Position numbers and translations under genes: made by a program. The notes below the pieces were generated by a model. It searched no databases. It saw only the letters and a program-made list of their open reading frames with translations, and was not told where the DNA came from. Positions 1 through 10,391 of a stretch of 53,997 nt of DNA are shown here, piece after piece. Origin of the DNA: Bimuria novae-zelandiae CBS 107.79 (lineage: Eukaryota; Ascomycota; Dothideomycetes; Pleosporales; Didymosphaeriaceae); NCBI GenBank assembly GCA_010015655.1, contig ML976789.1, positions 7,354 to 61,350 on the forward strand, given 5' to 3'. Numbering within the stretch: the stretch's first letter is position 1; the number at the start of each line of letters is the position of its first letter.

Positions 1-1
1 A

Positions 2-14
2 GTTATGAGCCCGG
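2..14 (+). promoter_or_regulatory. Copia-A primer-binding site (internal tRNA-Met type)
   Basis: GTTATGAGCCCGG is complementary to the anticodon stem-loop region of Met tRNA (GGGCTCATAAC). Drosophila copia is known to prime from an internally cleaved initiator Met tRNA in the same way. The same motif follows the 5' LTR of the other two Copia elements here. Confidence 0.7.
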
Positions 15-95
15 CCTAATCCGCACTCATATACATACATTGACTCCCTACCTACCTACCTGTCGATCGAACCTACTCTATAGAGCGATCTCGCC

Positions 96-1180
96 ATGTT
101 AAAGGCTATCTCGTCGATCATCCTTCAAGGGCCACACAACTGGGAACTATGGATCTATACTGTTAAAAGGCTCGCAGAGGCTGGAGACGTATGGGGATAT
201 ATCAATCCAGACCTGCCACATCCGTCGACACTAAACAAGCCTCTACAACCTACACAGATCCATGCTACCAACGACGACGGATCACCAGCAACAGAACCTA
301 CCCCTAAAGCTCGAGCGCAGTATAATTAAGACATAAGTCTCTACTATAAAGAGCTTAAAGAATACAGGCGAACTAAAGATAAGATTAGGCAGATTAAAGC
401 GCATGTAGCTAACATAATTACGCAGGACCTAGTCTATTAAATTAAGGACTAAGAGTCCCTCCACGATCAGCTTAAGACTCTACAGGAGCTCTATAGTCCC
501 ACAATAGCTAATCGAGAATATCAGGTCCAGAAAGCATACAACACCGCCAAAGTTCTGCACGCTTATAGAGAGAACCTCGAAGATTAGTGCAGCACATTCC
601 TTGCTGCCTACAATAGGGCCAAACAACTCCAGCTACCAGAGACGCATGGCTACAGACCACACAAGGATCTTATACGAGCCATCAAACAGATTAATCCTGG
701 ATACGCTGCTACTATCGCGATTACTATATTTAACGCAGAAGCAAGCTCCCACAATAACTCTGTGTAGCTAACATTACCTAATCTACTAGCTAGTTACCTA
801 CGCTACTATTACATAACTATAACGAAATTAACTGCCTAGAGTGGAGCATTTGCAGCTACATTAAATCAAGAAGAGTCTCTATATAAATAAAACAGTAGAA
901 AGAGATCTCGCCAGGACAAGCCATTAAAGCTATTAAAACTATGCCTCTGTGGAGACCTACACTACTAGGGACAGTATCCGTACATCGACACCTCACTACG
1001 CAAAGGAGGATTTGTTAAAGACCCTAAAAAAGCCAAGAAAATAGTAGAGTTTAAAGCTAAGGATAAGAACGGCATATTAAATAAGATTTAGGAGAAGAAT
1101 TAACGCTATAAGAAGCAGAGGACCTATAAGAGCTATATAGCAGAACCTAATTTAATAGAAATTAACGCAGGCGATGCACC
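96..1180 (+). pseudogene. Copia-A gag, degraded
   Basis: The frame opens at the ATG at 96 and stays open for 77 codons with a start typical of fungal Copia Gag (LQGPHNWELWI near residue 10). It is then interrupted repeatedly by TAG and TAA codons, but a Lys/Glu-rich frame can be followed to about 1180. Gag packages the element RNA. The C-terminal zinc knuckle could not be placed with confidence. It lies 80 bases after the primer-binding site, as expected for the first gene of the element. Confidence 0.65.
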
Positions 1181-1239
1181 TATAAGCAACCTTCTAAATA
1201 AGGTATATGCTATCTACTTATTAGCATTTAATAATTAGC

Positions 1240-2700
1240 TAGCGCACCAAAACTTCCCGCTTCTCTACTTATGGACGCTGGACCCCGCTACTGATATCCA
1301 CATTTACAACAATCCGACCAAGTTCTAATAGAAAGCTCCTGCATCACCTGACGATATCGTACTTATAGGCGGCACTGAGATGACTATCCAGGCATAGGGA
1401 GAAGTCGAGATACCTCTATCAATACTATAAGGACAAAAGAAAACAAAGCTTAAGAGTGTAGTCTTAATCCCTAGCTTTTTCACAAGCCTAGTCTCTCTAG
1501 CCCGGCTATCATCGTTAAACGTCTATTTTGACTTTGGCAGAAACGCACTATATTAATCTAACTTATTAGGCTTACGAGTAGAAGACATCGCTACCCTTAC
1601 TAGACTAGGTAGACACTAGCTAGCAGTCTATTAAACTAAACCTCTATCTACTTAATCCGCTTAGGCTTAGGCTTTTACGACCTATTAACGTTAGCTATAA
1701 TACTCTGCTCTATCGCCTAAACTAAGATCACTTAGCAAGTCTTAGCTCCATATACTAATAGGACATCTAAGTAGTAACGCTATTAATTAACTACAGAATT
1801 ACGTAATAGGCATACAGCCATCTACTAGATCTGCTCCTTAAACAATCGACTGCGAAGAATGCCTATAAAGCAAAGCACATTAAATCATCTCACGGCGAAA
1901 TGGCCATGAGATTGGAGCCACAAGAGCCTTTAAAACTATTGCTATTAATCTTATTAAGCTTGATGCAAGAGCCTACAATGGCGACCGACACGTCTTCTAT
2001 GGGTTTGATCTATTCTCGAAATTCCATTTCGTCTATACAATACCTAGACGAGACAAGCTTATGCTCCTGTCTATCATTAGACGACTGGATCGAATAATTA
2101 AACGAGAATTTAATATAACTGTCACCTTTCTTATCGCTGACGACGAGCGAGAATATGGCCTAACAGACGACTCTGCTAGAGACTACTGTTAGAGAGAAGG
2201 TATCAAGCTACTGATTAGAGCTCTACACACTAAGGAGTAAAACGGATTAGTAGAGCGCTCCGGCAGAAGTCTTATTAAGAGAAGTTGTTTAATAAAGATT
2301 ACTTTAAACCTACCTCTAACACTTAGCTCTAAAATCTACTCTATAGCAGCATACCTGCTTAATCGCACACCTACGCGATTACTAGGCTAGAAAATACTAT
2401 TCGAAATTGCCTATAGCAAGAAACTATTAATTACTTACCTACGCGTTTATAGCTACCAAGCATACGCACTACGCAAGTAGATACTATGCACAGATAAGCT
2501 TAGTCCTCGAGCACTAGTAGGATATCTAGTTAGCTACGACTTGTTAAACATCTACTAGATCTAGATACCTAAGGCAAGAAGTCGAGCACATAGAGGCAAA
2601 GTAATTCGTGTAAAAGATGTTACCTTTAGAGAAGACCTCTTTTATTAATTACACGATAAAACAGATCCTCTCCTATAAGGCTCTAAGCTAGAGTAATTTA
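1240..2700 (+). pseudogene. Copia-A protease and integrase, degraded
   Basis: A protease-like stretch containing LDPATDIHIYNNPTKF starts near 1275. The integrase core follows from about 1880. It can be read from YGFDLFSKFHFVYTIPRRDK (about 2000-2060), through an acidic FLIADDEREYG block (about 2130-2160), to NGLVERSGRSLIKR (about 2230-2285), whose Glu is the third member of a D,D,E triad. Integrase would insert the cDNA copy. Stops and frame changes mean no product is made. The later VGYLVSYD region (about 2517-2540) resembles the conserved stretch after the Copia integrase core. Confidence 0.8.
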
Positions 2701-3229
2701 CTTATAAGTATTAACTACCTTTAATGCGCAGCTAAGACAGTTTTATAAAAGATTTATTAGAAGATAAGCTCACGTTAGATCTAGACTAGTCTAGCCAGAC
2801 TGTTGCTTCTACAGAACAAAGCTAATTAACGCAAAAAGAAACAATAACCCTATATTAAACTAGAAGTTATAATCTACAGCTTCTAACACCAAGTTAAACA
2901 GAGACTACTAAGGTTTATAGTAGCTTATAGGGCTTGCCTCATGACTACTCACCGCGCTTACTATTAGCTACGCCAGCTAGCCTACCTGTAATACCTACAT
3001 CCTTAAGAAAGCGCAAGCGTTAAACATCAGACTCTATTTCACGAACAGACTTAAACCAAGCAGAGAATTAAGAACTAATTAATAGCAACCTTCGTTGGTC
3101 TTATATACTACCTAAAGGGTTAACAAGATCTAGAAAGCTATCTTAGAAGAGTAGCAGCTTTTTTATTAACACATACTAGTTAGCATACGTAGCAGCCTTA
3201 GCTACAGTATTAAAAACACGATTTCACTA

Positions 3230-4800
3230 CACCGAGCTACCTCCTGAGCCGCGTCTCTACAGAGATGTGATAAGGATGCCATCTCCACACAAGGAAGGCT
3301 TTCTCCAGGCGATGCAACAAGAGATTAACAACGTGAAACAAAAAGGCACGTACGAGAGGATTACTTAGCAGGAGTTAAATCTATAAGACTAAGAAGTTCT
3401 CCCGTTAATATAGGTCTTTAAGTTTAAGCTTAATAATTAAGGATACCTTACGAAATACAAAGCGCGTATCTGTGTATAAGGCGATCTACAGACAACTACT
3501 AAAGATACCTATGCAGCTACTTTAGCAGTTCGAATATTCCGAGCTCTAGTTACTATAGTAGCCTACTTTAATATGGAGATCCGTTAGTATAATACTATTA
3601 ACGCATTTACAAACGCTTAGCTTGCAACACTAGTCTATTATTATTTACTAGAAGGATTCTCTAATCCTAATTATCTGTGGAAACTACGTCGAGCTCTATA
3701 TGGCCTAAAGACCTTGCCACTACTCTAGTATTAAGAGCTCACCAAGACGCTCTCTAAACTAGGACTACACGAAGTTAAAGATGCTCCTTATTTATAGAAG
3801 AATGACAAGCTTCTAGTCTTCTTCTATATAGACGACATCGTCGTACTCTGCCTACTAGCCCACAAAGCTACACTACATAAATTCGAACAGAAGCTCCTGC
3901 ATTAATATAAGATTCGATCTCTAGAAGAGCTTTAAACGTTCTATAGCATTTAAACGTATAGAGACCGTGAGAATGGCTCTATCTAGCTATTACAAGTTTT
4001 ATACATCGAGAAGCTCGCACAGAAGTTTCCTCTATTAAAGCTATATATAAAGTTGCTAGCTACACTACTGCCTTTAGAAGAGTTATTGCCGTTAGAGGAT
4101 TAAGCAAATAACTTCACCAAGCACAGATATGCCTAGCTTATAGGATCTATAGGATATGTAGCTGGAGCTACCTGACCTAATGTCTTAAAAGCTTACTTAA
4201 AACTAGCTAAGTTTCTTACGAATCTATCTTCACGTTATCTCGACGTAGTATACTAGACGGTTGCCTACCTACTAGAAACTAAAGATTAAGCGCTCTACTA
4301 TACTGCTTTTATCTTAAATAAATTAGTCTATATAGCCGACTAACCTTAACCTAAGTTCTTTAGAGCAACAGATATATTATACGCTAATAATAAAATTACA
4401 CGCAAGAGCTTACAAGGCTATATCTTCTTTCTATTTGGCGGACCTATAGACTGAAAAGCAACACTCCAACGCTGTGTTATAAAGTTAACTACAGAAGTAG
4501 AGCTAGTCGCCGCATTGTCTACAGGCACTAAACTAATCTAGTAGTAGAGAGTCTTTAAATAAATCGGCTTTAATCCAGATCATAAACGTCTTTTATACTA
4601 TGATAATTAGCAAACTATCTAACTTCTCACCTCTACTACGCCTTGTCTTAAGACTACTGTACGGCACGTCGATATCCATCATCACTGGCTTCGATAAGAA
4701 GCTCAATCTAACAATATTAACCTCTTATATATCTAAACAACCTGTTAACTAGCTAATGGCCTCACCAAGCTACTGCCTAGACAGAAACATGAAAACTGGG
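3230..4800 (+). pseudogene. Copia-A reverse transcriptase and RNase H, degraded
   Basis: The RT can be followed from about 3230. It includes LWKLRRALYGLK near 3675-3710 and the catalytic box Tyr-Ile-Asp-Asp at 3825-3836. A tether region leads to RNase H, with a TEVELVAALS-like block near 4490-4520. The C-terminal LTKLLPRQKHENWV motif near 4758-4800 is the usual end of fungal Copia polyproteins. Many TAG codons stand at expected Trp positions. Both catalytic Asp residues of the RT box survive, but the frame is broken many times. Confidence 0.85.
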
Positions 4801-4998
4801 TTTCTCTTCTTTATTTTCAACCTTTTCCTTTAAGCAAATGAGCTTCCCTACTGTATAGTACTCTTCCTGGTTTTTCCCATGTGGTTTTTACAGGTTTAAC
4901 GAGGCTATACATTTACCTAGTTCTATCCTGTTCCCCTTATACTGTACTCAACTTCATACTGTATTTTATATTATACACAGAGCAAACATGCTCGCATC

Positions 4999-5292
4999 AT
5001 GTATCAAGCTCCACCTGCAAGGCTCATCAACCTCAGCACAGAACGCGAAGCAATTAGAATCTTAGTACTAGCTCTGGGAGACGTCCTACTACTAGGGACG
5101 CCTGTAGTATAGAGCGAGATCCACCTACACTGCGACGGCGGACGGCTACCCACCTGGGACTGCACCAATACTCAGACTGGCACAAAAAGCTAGCTTCTCG
5201 ACCCCAAAATGCAGCTGCCCCACAAAGGCAGAGGGGGAACTATAGCCAAAATCAGCTTTAAACATGCGTTCGAACCTGAAGGGGGTGTGTAA
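4999..5292 (+). pseudogene. Post-pol reading frame between RNase H and 3' LTR of Copia-A
   Basis: After the usual end of pol there are about 480 bases before the LTR. From the ATG at 4999 one frame runs 98 codons to a TAA at 5290-5292, which lies inside the first bases of the LTR. It is interrupted only by two TAG codons (near 5110 and 5185), the change RIP makes from TGG. The inferred product has a hydrophobic Leu/Val-rich stretch (about residues 22-37), then a His/Cys/Gly-rich part, and I recognise no domain. Copia elements normally end pol close to the polypurine tract, so this may be an accessory frame or captured host sequence. It could also be chance. Confidence 0.35.
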
Positions 5293-5436
5293 GCAGCCTA
5301 GGGCTATGTTACATGATGACACTAGTCTCATGAGTCAGCTCGATCACTATAAACGAGCCTCTGATCACTCCATGTACACACACACACAGAACACACACAA
5401 TACACTACCTTTATACATACCACCCACCTGCTTACA
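5288..5436 (+). repeat. Copia-A 3' LTR (149 bp)
   Basis: It begins TGTAAGC directly after the purine-rich tract GAAGGGGGTG (5278-5287) and ends GCTTACA at 5436, so its termini are a perfect 7-bp inverted repeat with TG...CA ends. The partner 5' LTR lies beyond the left edge of the window. The boundaries rest on the termini and purine tract only. Confidence 0.7.
5372..5400 (+). repeat. CA-rich microsatellite inside Copia-A LTR
   Basis: An imperfect (AC)n run, interrupted once by AGA, within the 3' LTR of Copia-A. Confidence 0.7.
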
Positions 5437-5559
5437 TTATAACATTAAGCTAACTATAGATAACACACTAATATTAAGCCTACTATATAGTATGTCTCTA
5501 AAGTAGTTATAACTTATTAAGGATTACCTAAATAACCACCTCTAACGCGGCGTTATTAC

Positions 5560-7270
5560 TTATAGTAACGCGCCCTACGCCTCACTAGTACTATTTACTA
5601 AAAAGCCTAAAGGGGGGTAGCAATTTTGTGTTAACTATTATAAGCTTAACACCTTTCTAGCCTCTTTCTTTATAGAGGATCCTCATGCCCTTGTCGATTA
5701 GGTAATTAAGGTAAACCAGAATTACGATAGCCTACAAAAGCTACAGGAAAAAGCTCTATCTAATAACTAAGGACTATAAAAGCTAAATAATTAAGATCTA
5801 CTCTTGTATAAAGATTAGCTAGTTATCCTAGTAGTTAACTTCCTACGCACCTACTTAATCCGAGCTGCCTATACTACGTAGCTTACTGCTTACCTAGGAA
5901 AAAGAAAGATAGCGAAGCTACTTAGAGATTAGTACTACTAGCCAAATCTAGCGAAGGATATGGACACCTATGTCGCCGCCTATAAGGCTTGTTAATAGAG
6001 TTATACGCCCCGCGACCGCACCCTAGGACTACTTAAGCTACTACTAATACTAGAGTAAGCATGGCAGGACGTTTTAATAAACTTTAAGTTATTCCTACCT
6101 AATAAGAAAGGGTACGATAACGCCTTTATTATAGTTAACTACCTAAGCAAGCGCTACTTCTCACTACCCTGCTATAAGATAACTATGGTAGAACAGGCTA
6201 TAGATATATACTATCGCTACATCTGGCGCGTGTACGGCCCACCCAAGTCTATCGTCTCTAATCGAGGCCCGCAGTTTATCTTAGTATTTATAAACAAGCT
6301 ATGCTAACTTGTGGGCGTTAAGTAAAAGCTCTTAATAGCTTATTATTCTTAGACTAATAGTAATATAGAAATTATAAACTAGTACCTTAACCAGCGCCTT
6401 CGCCTATTTATTAACTACTACCAGGATAACTAGTCTGACCTACTGCCCTGTATGGACTGGGCTCAGGCTATACTGCCTTATAAGACTACAGGCCTCTTGC
6501 CGTACGAGATCGAGTTCGGACATTAGCCTACACACTACTAGGACTAGAAAGAGTAGATAAAGACCTCGCCTATAGCCTATAAGTAGATATCCCGAGAGGA
6601 AGCGCAGAACTACGCAAAGGTTTAATATAACGCTGTAAAGCGGGCTATAGAGATAGCTTAGAGAGGGATTGTTTATGTCTAGGAGCAACAAGCACGTTAA
6701 GCAAATAAGAAGTAATATAAGCTAGATTTTAGAGTAGGCGATTAAGTCTATATTACGCTAAGAGGCTTTATAACTAACTAGCCTAGTTAGAAGCTTAACT
6801 AGTAGATATACAGGCCCTACCTAATTATTACTATAAAAGGACACTCCTACTAAGTTAAGCTTTCGCTATACATGCACATGCACAATGTCTTTCATGTAGA
6901 CTACCTATAGAAAGCTACCATAGACATACTACTAGGTTAGATAGAGCTAGAAGAGGAGCTAATAGAGGTTAACAGCAACCTAGAATAGTAAGTAGAAAAG
7001 ATTCTTAATAGCCGCATCTACTAAGGACGTCTATAATATAAAGTCTCCTAGACTACCTATAATCCTAACCCTACCTAGTATAACGCCCGAGGCTTTTTTA
7101 GGGCACTATATAAGGTAAAGGAGTATTATAACGCATACCTAGATAAAGCGGGGCTACTACTATAACTAGATATCTAGCTGCGAGCGTATAAGGCCGGCAC
7201 CTATCTAGAGATAATAGAGGAAGATAATAAAGCTACAGTTATACTAGCATAAGGCAAGACACGAAGAAGG
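5560..7270 (+). pseudogene. Gypsy-A pol remnant: RT fragment, integrase, chromodomain-like tail
   Basis: Near 5600-5655 the frame reads a Gypsy RT box (KKPKGG, then FCVNY-KLN). RT then jumps, by deletion, to the RNase H/integrase junction. The integrase core is clear from about 6090 to 6520. It includes AFIIVNYLSKRYF, then IVSNRGPQFI, where the second catalytic Asp reads Asn, and a later LPYKTTGLLPYEIEFGH. Near 6985-7090 a VEKILNSR...VSW-TYNPNPT pattern resembles the degenerate chromodomain of fungal chromoviruses. Tens of in-frame stops make it non-functional. Confidence 0.75.
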
Positions 7271-7313
7271 TAATATAATAGACTTAGAGGACTACGCCCA
7301 CCTTAGAGGGGGG

Positions 7314-7700
7314 TAATATAATAGCCTAGCATGCTAGCAGGACACATGACCTCGCGTAAGAGGCGCGACTACCTTACGCCTGGGTGTAGCTGCCTTACGC
7401 CTGGGCGTAGCTGCCCACGCACCTAGTGTAGCTATCTTAGATAGATAGATATTCCGTGCCGAGCGGCAGCGCATAAAAGCGCCGCAGGCCTGTGTACCTA
7501 TAGTCACCTCATCTTAGTGTAGCTAAAATAGAGCCAACCTACCTCATCTACTCTCTTGATGCAGGAGCCTGTGCCCGTCCTCACAGTAGTTAAGTAGCCA
7601 AGCACGCGATCCCCTAAACTAATAAATAGCTTAGCGTCTTAATAAAACTTTTTCTCCTTAATAAATTTTATTTATAAGCTCCTTAATTAAAGTTAACTAT
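7314..7700 (+). repeat. Probable 3' LTR of Gypsy-A
   Basis: It follows the purine tract GAGGGGGG (7306-7313). It contains a 21-bp direct repeat (CCTTACGCCTGGGYGTAGCTG, about 7372-7413) and a GC-rich core, then an AT-rich 3' part. The last about 110 bp recur at 9268-9395. The terminal dinucleotides are damaged, so both limits are approximate. Confidence 0.5.
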
Positions 7701-9267
7701 ACGTAATAGTTATAAGCCTAGTACTTTTATAACACTTTATAATACTTACTTTATACTATATAATAATCATAATAATAAACTATTTTTTATTTTTTATTAT
7801 CCTTACGCTTACGTCTTGCTACCTTATATTTTATAATAAAGCCTAACTATATAATAACCTCTATAAAGCTCTTAGTAAGTAATTAATTTATAAATTATAA
7901 TTTATTCTTACCTTAGTATACGTAGCTTAAGTACTACTTAAACGCTTAAAGGATATAAAATTATATTAACCTTAAAACCTTTAAGTAAATAAATATATAT
8001 AACTAGCCTCTAAAGCTACTAGACCTAAATACTAGAGGTAAGTCCTTATATAATAGCTTAAATACTATAGGCTAGAGTCTACTATTTATATTTAACTTAT
8101 AATAAAGCTTTAGGCACTTTAGAACTAGGTTTATACTATAATTAATTTATAAAGGTTAAAGCTTATAATACTATAATTAGGTAATTAGTAGACGCTATAG
8201 GCGCTAATAAGAGAACTTAAGAATAATTTCTATCTAAGCAATAATAACTAGAAGGAGCAGGTATAATATATATATAGAGAGGTTACTATACGCCCACAAA
8301 GCAGCAGAATAACAGACATAACTAAATAGCTATCCGAATAGAATCGCGCACACGCCAATGCTGTGCTCCTAGATCTCCTAGAGATAAAGGGTATATTGCT
8401 AATAAAGGATTTCCTACGCTCAGCACTATAATACAACCATAAGTAAGCTTAAAGAGAGCTTAATAACCTATCGCGACCAGGCGCAGTAGCAACTCTGTCT
8501 CTGGAAGGATATGCTTGATAGCTCGCGCAGCTAAGCCAAACAATAAAGCACGCAGGCATGTACGCTACGCTTAGAGGGTGCACTCCTAATACAAACTACA
8601 AGTGCCTATATAGAGCAAATGGCTAGTATTAATAGAAGCCTATAGAGTGTAACCGCCTATAGTATACGCTCTAGGGAGAAGCATCTTATAAGCTTTATAA
8701 TAAACTTATAAGTAAGGAAATTAGTAAAATTAAGAGCTAAATTTAAAAAGATTAGTAAAAGGGGTAAGCAGAAAACCTTCTAAAAATTTTAAAAAATATT
8801 AAAGTATAGAGTATAGCAAGCCTATAGCTACCTATTTTTATTTATTTATATACGTAGGTACTCGCGCGGGTTACGTTATAAGTAAATAATTACCCTTAAA
8901 TATTTATTAAAGCTCTATAATAAAAGTACGCTACTCCTTTTATTTCTTTACTTTTTTACGCAGGTACTCGCGCGGGTTATATTATAAGTAAATAATTACT
9001 CTTAAATATTTATTAAAGCTTTATAGTAGTAGTACGCTGCTTCTAATTTTTTTTTACTTTTCTTTATAAAATTTTATATAAACTAGCTTTTTAGACTAAT
9101 TACTTAATAAGCTAAAGATCTAAGCTAAACGCTTTTTAAACTCTACGCATAAGTTTACTACAATTTTTATATTTTAAATTACTATTTAGCTTATCTTACT
9201 ACGCTCCATAAGCTAAGGGGTATATTATAAAAAAGTACTTTACTAGAGCTTTCTACGCTAGCTAAAG
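7700..9267. other. Unassigned AT-rich, RIP-like stretch
   Basis: No gene can be supported. Base composition and TpA richness match RIP-mutated repeats. A slightly richer part at about 8230-8680 might be an old coding relic, but neither strand gives a recognisable domain. Confidence 0.6.
8848..9042. repeat. Tandem duplication, unit about 105 bp
   Basis: The block starting TAGGTACTCGCGCGGGTTA near 8850 recurs from about 8958. The copies share ACTCGCGCGGGTTA, then TTATAAGTAAATAATTAC and AAATATTTATTAAAGCT, and differ mainly by transitions. Element of origin unknown. Confidence 0.7.
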
Positions 9268-9395
9268 TTAATTTAAATAGCTAAGTAGCTAAGCACGTAA
9301 TTTCTTAAATCTTTAAATAGCTTAGCCTCTTAGTAAAGCTTCTTTTTTTAAATAAACTTTATTTATAGGCTTCCTAATTAAAGTTAACTATGCGC
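9268..9395 (+). repeat. Second copy of the Gypsy-A LTR 3' part
   Basis: Matches 7591-7700 over about 110 bases (shared TAGC-AAGCACG, AATAGCTTAGC-TCTTA and TTAATTAAAGTTAACTA blocks) with many transitions. It may be a truncated solo LTR or the LTR of another copy. Confidence 0.55.
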
Positions 9396-9399
9396 GATA

Positions 9400-10159
9400 T
9401 TAATTATAGGGTCTTAGCGTTAGATTAATAGATTAGTAATAAATTAATAGTAAATTTATTAGCGTATATACATGCAATAATTAAGGTCTACTTATAATTA
9501 TTATTTTATATAAATTACCTTACTTAGCGACTCTTATATAGAGACCTATTAAAAATCCTTTTTAAGCGGCTAGTAATACTAAGGAGGAAGCCTTTTTTAT
9601 TTACAATATAATAGTAATAAAGCTTTATTCTATACTTCGCGATTTTATTATATAAAAGCTTAAAATAAAGCTTATATTTTACCTCTAAATTAGTATTATA
9701 ATAATTAATATTAATTCTAATTATTTAGCGTAATATTAAGGCGCCGCTATTACGCTTAATAGGTTAATTAACCTAAAATATACTTACGTCTTTTTAAGTA
9801 ATATAGGACGCAAAGTTCTATATTATTTACTATATAAAAGGAAGGCTACGTTTAGTAAGGCGTTTAATATATTATAAAAGCTACTTTTTTTTTATAGGCT
9901 AAGTATACGGCACGTAGTATTTATAATTATACGCGCTTACGTAATGCATTAGTACCTACATATTAATATAAAATATATAACGCTAAATTATTTTATAATT
10001 TTATTATATAATAATTTTATTTTTATTTTTATAATTTAATTGCTGCTATCGCGGCGTTAATTAGGTCTATATTAGTGGAGTTATAGCGCGTCAAAGTAGG
10101 TGCGCTATCACGCGGGGTTGCGCATTGAGTGATGTTGCGCACTGACTGCCGAGACACGG
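9400..10159 (-). mobile_element. Pogo/Fot1-like remnant (Pogo-A), right end
   Basis: On the minus strand this is a very AT-rich version of the transposase N-terminal half seen in the better copies. The stretch around 9540-9620 aligns with 15255-15330 of Pogo-1 and 34635-34710 of Pogo-3, the region reading MDEKG around the first catalytic Asp. Around 10050-10090 the TATATTAGTGGAGTTAT motif matches TATTGGTGGAGTTAT upstream of the Pogo-3 transposase start. It ends GAGACACGG followed by TA (10160-10161), the same ACACGG-TA terminus as Pogo-1 and Pogo-3. The left end was not found. Confidence 0.5.
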
Positions 10160-10391
10160 TAACAATGCCCAGGTATGACCGACAACATCGGGTTACCTGT
10201 GCTCGCTCCCAAATACATTGCATGGACTTGACATATTCCTCACCGTAAATGTGTGTCTCACTGTATGCATCTGCTAAGACTTTATCTCGTCCAAGTCCCA
10301 AAAGTACGAAATCTCCTACTGCCCATCAAGTAAATCCCCAACAGCAAAGTCCACGGTCGACACTGTGATACCTTGCGCACCAACTCAAGAG
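10160..10391 (-). other. 3' flank of the MFS gene, not RIP-mutated
   Basis: Ordinary-looking sequence between the end of Pogo-A and the MFS stop codon. It probably holds the MFS 3' UTR. I see no other gene. Confidence 0.6.

Larger units (their letters stand above)
1..5436 (+). mobile_element. Copia-A LTR retrotransposon, 5' LTR outside window, RIP-degraded
   Basis: A Ty1/copia-type element read on the plus strand. The order gag, protease, integrase, reverse transcriptase, RNase H is visible, and integrase before RT marks it as Copia rather than Gypsy. The window opens at its primer-binding site and it ends with a 149-bp 3' LTR. Coding parts are littered with TAG and TAA where Trp and Gln are expected, the RIP pattern. 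It appears to sit in or beside the Gypsy-A relic that continues at 5437. Confidence 0.9.
5437..7700 (+). mobile_element. Gypsy-A relic, 5' part missing
   Basis: A Ty3/gypsy element on the plus strand that starts inside the RT next to Copia-A. RT fragment, integrase and a chromodomain-like tail can be recognised, followed by a purine tract and an LTR-like end. No gag or protease is present, so the 5' part was lost or lies left of the window behind Copia-A. It is heavily RIP-mutated. The right limit is uncertain. It is placed where similarity to the second copy at 9268-9395 stops. Confidence 0.75.

Noticed and set aside
10029..10301. 90-codon minus-strand frame downstream of MFS
   Set aside because: It crosses the Pogo-A border and has no recognisable content.
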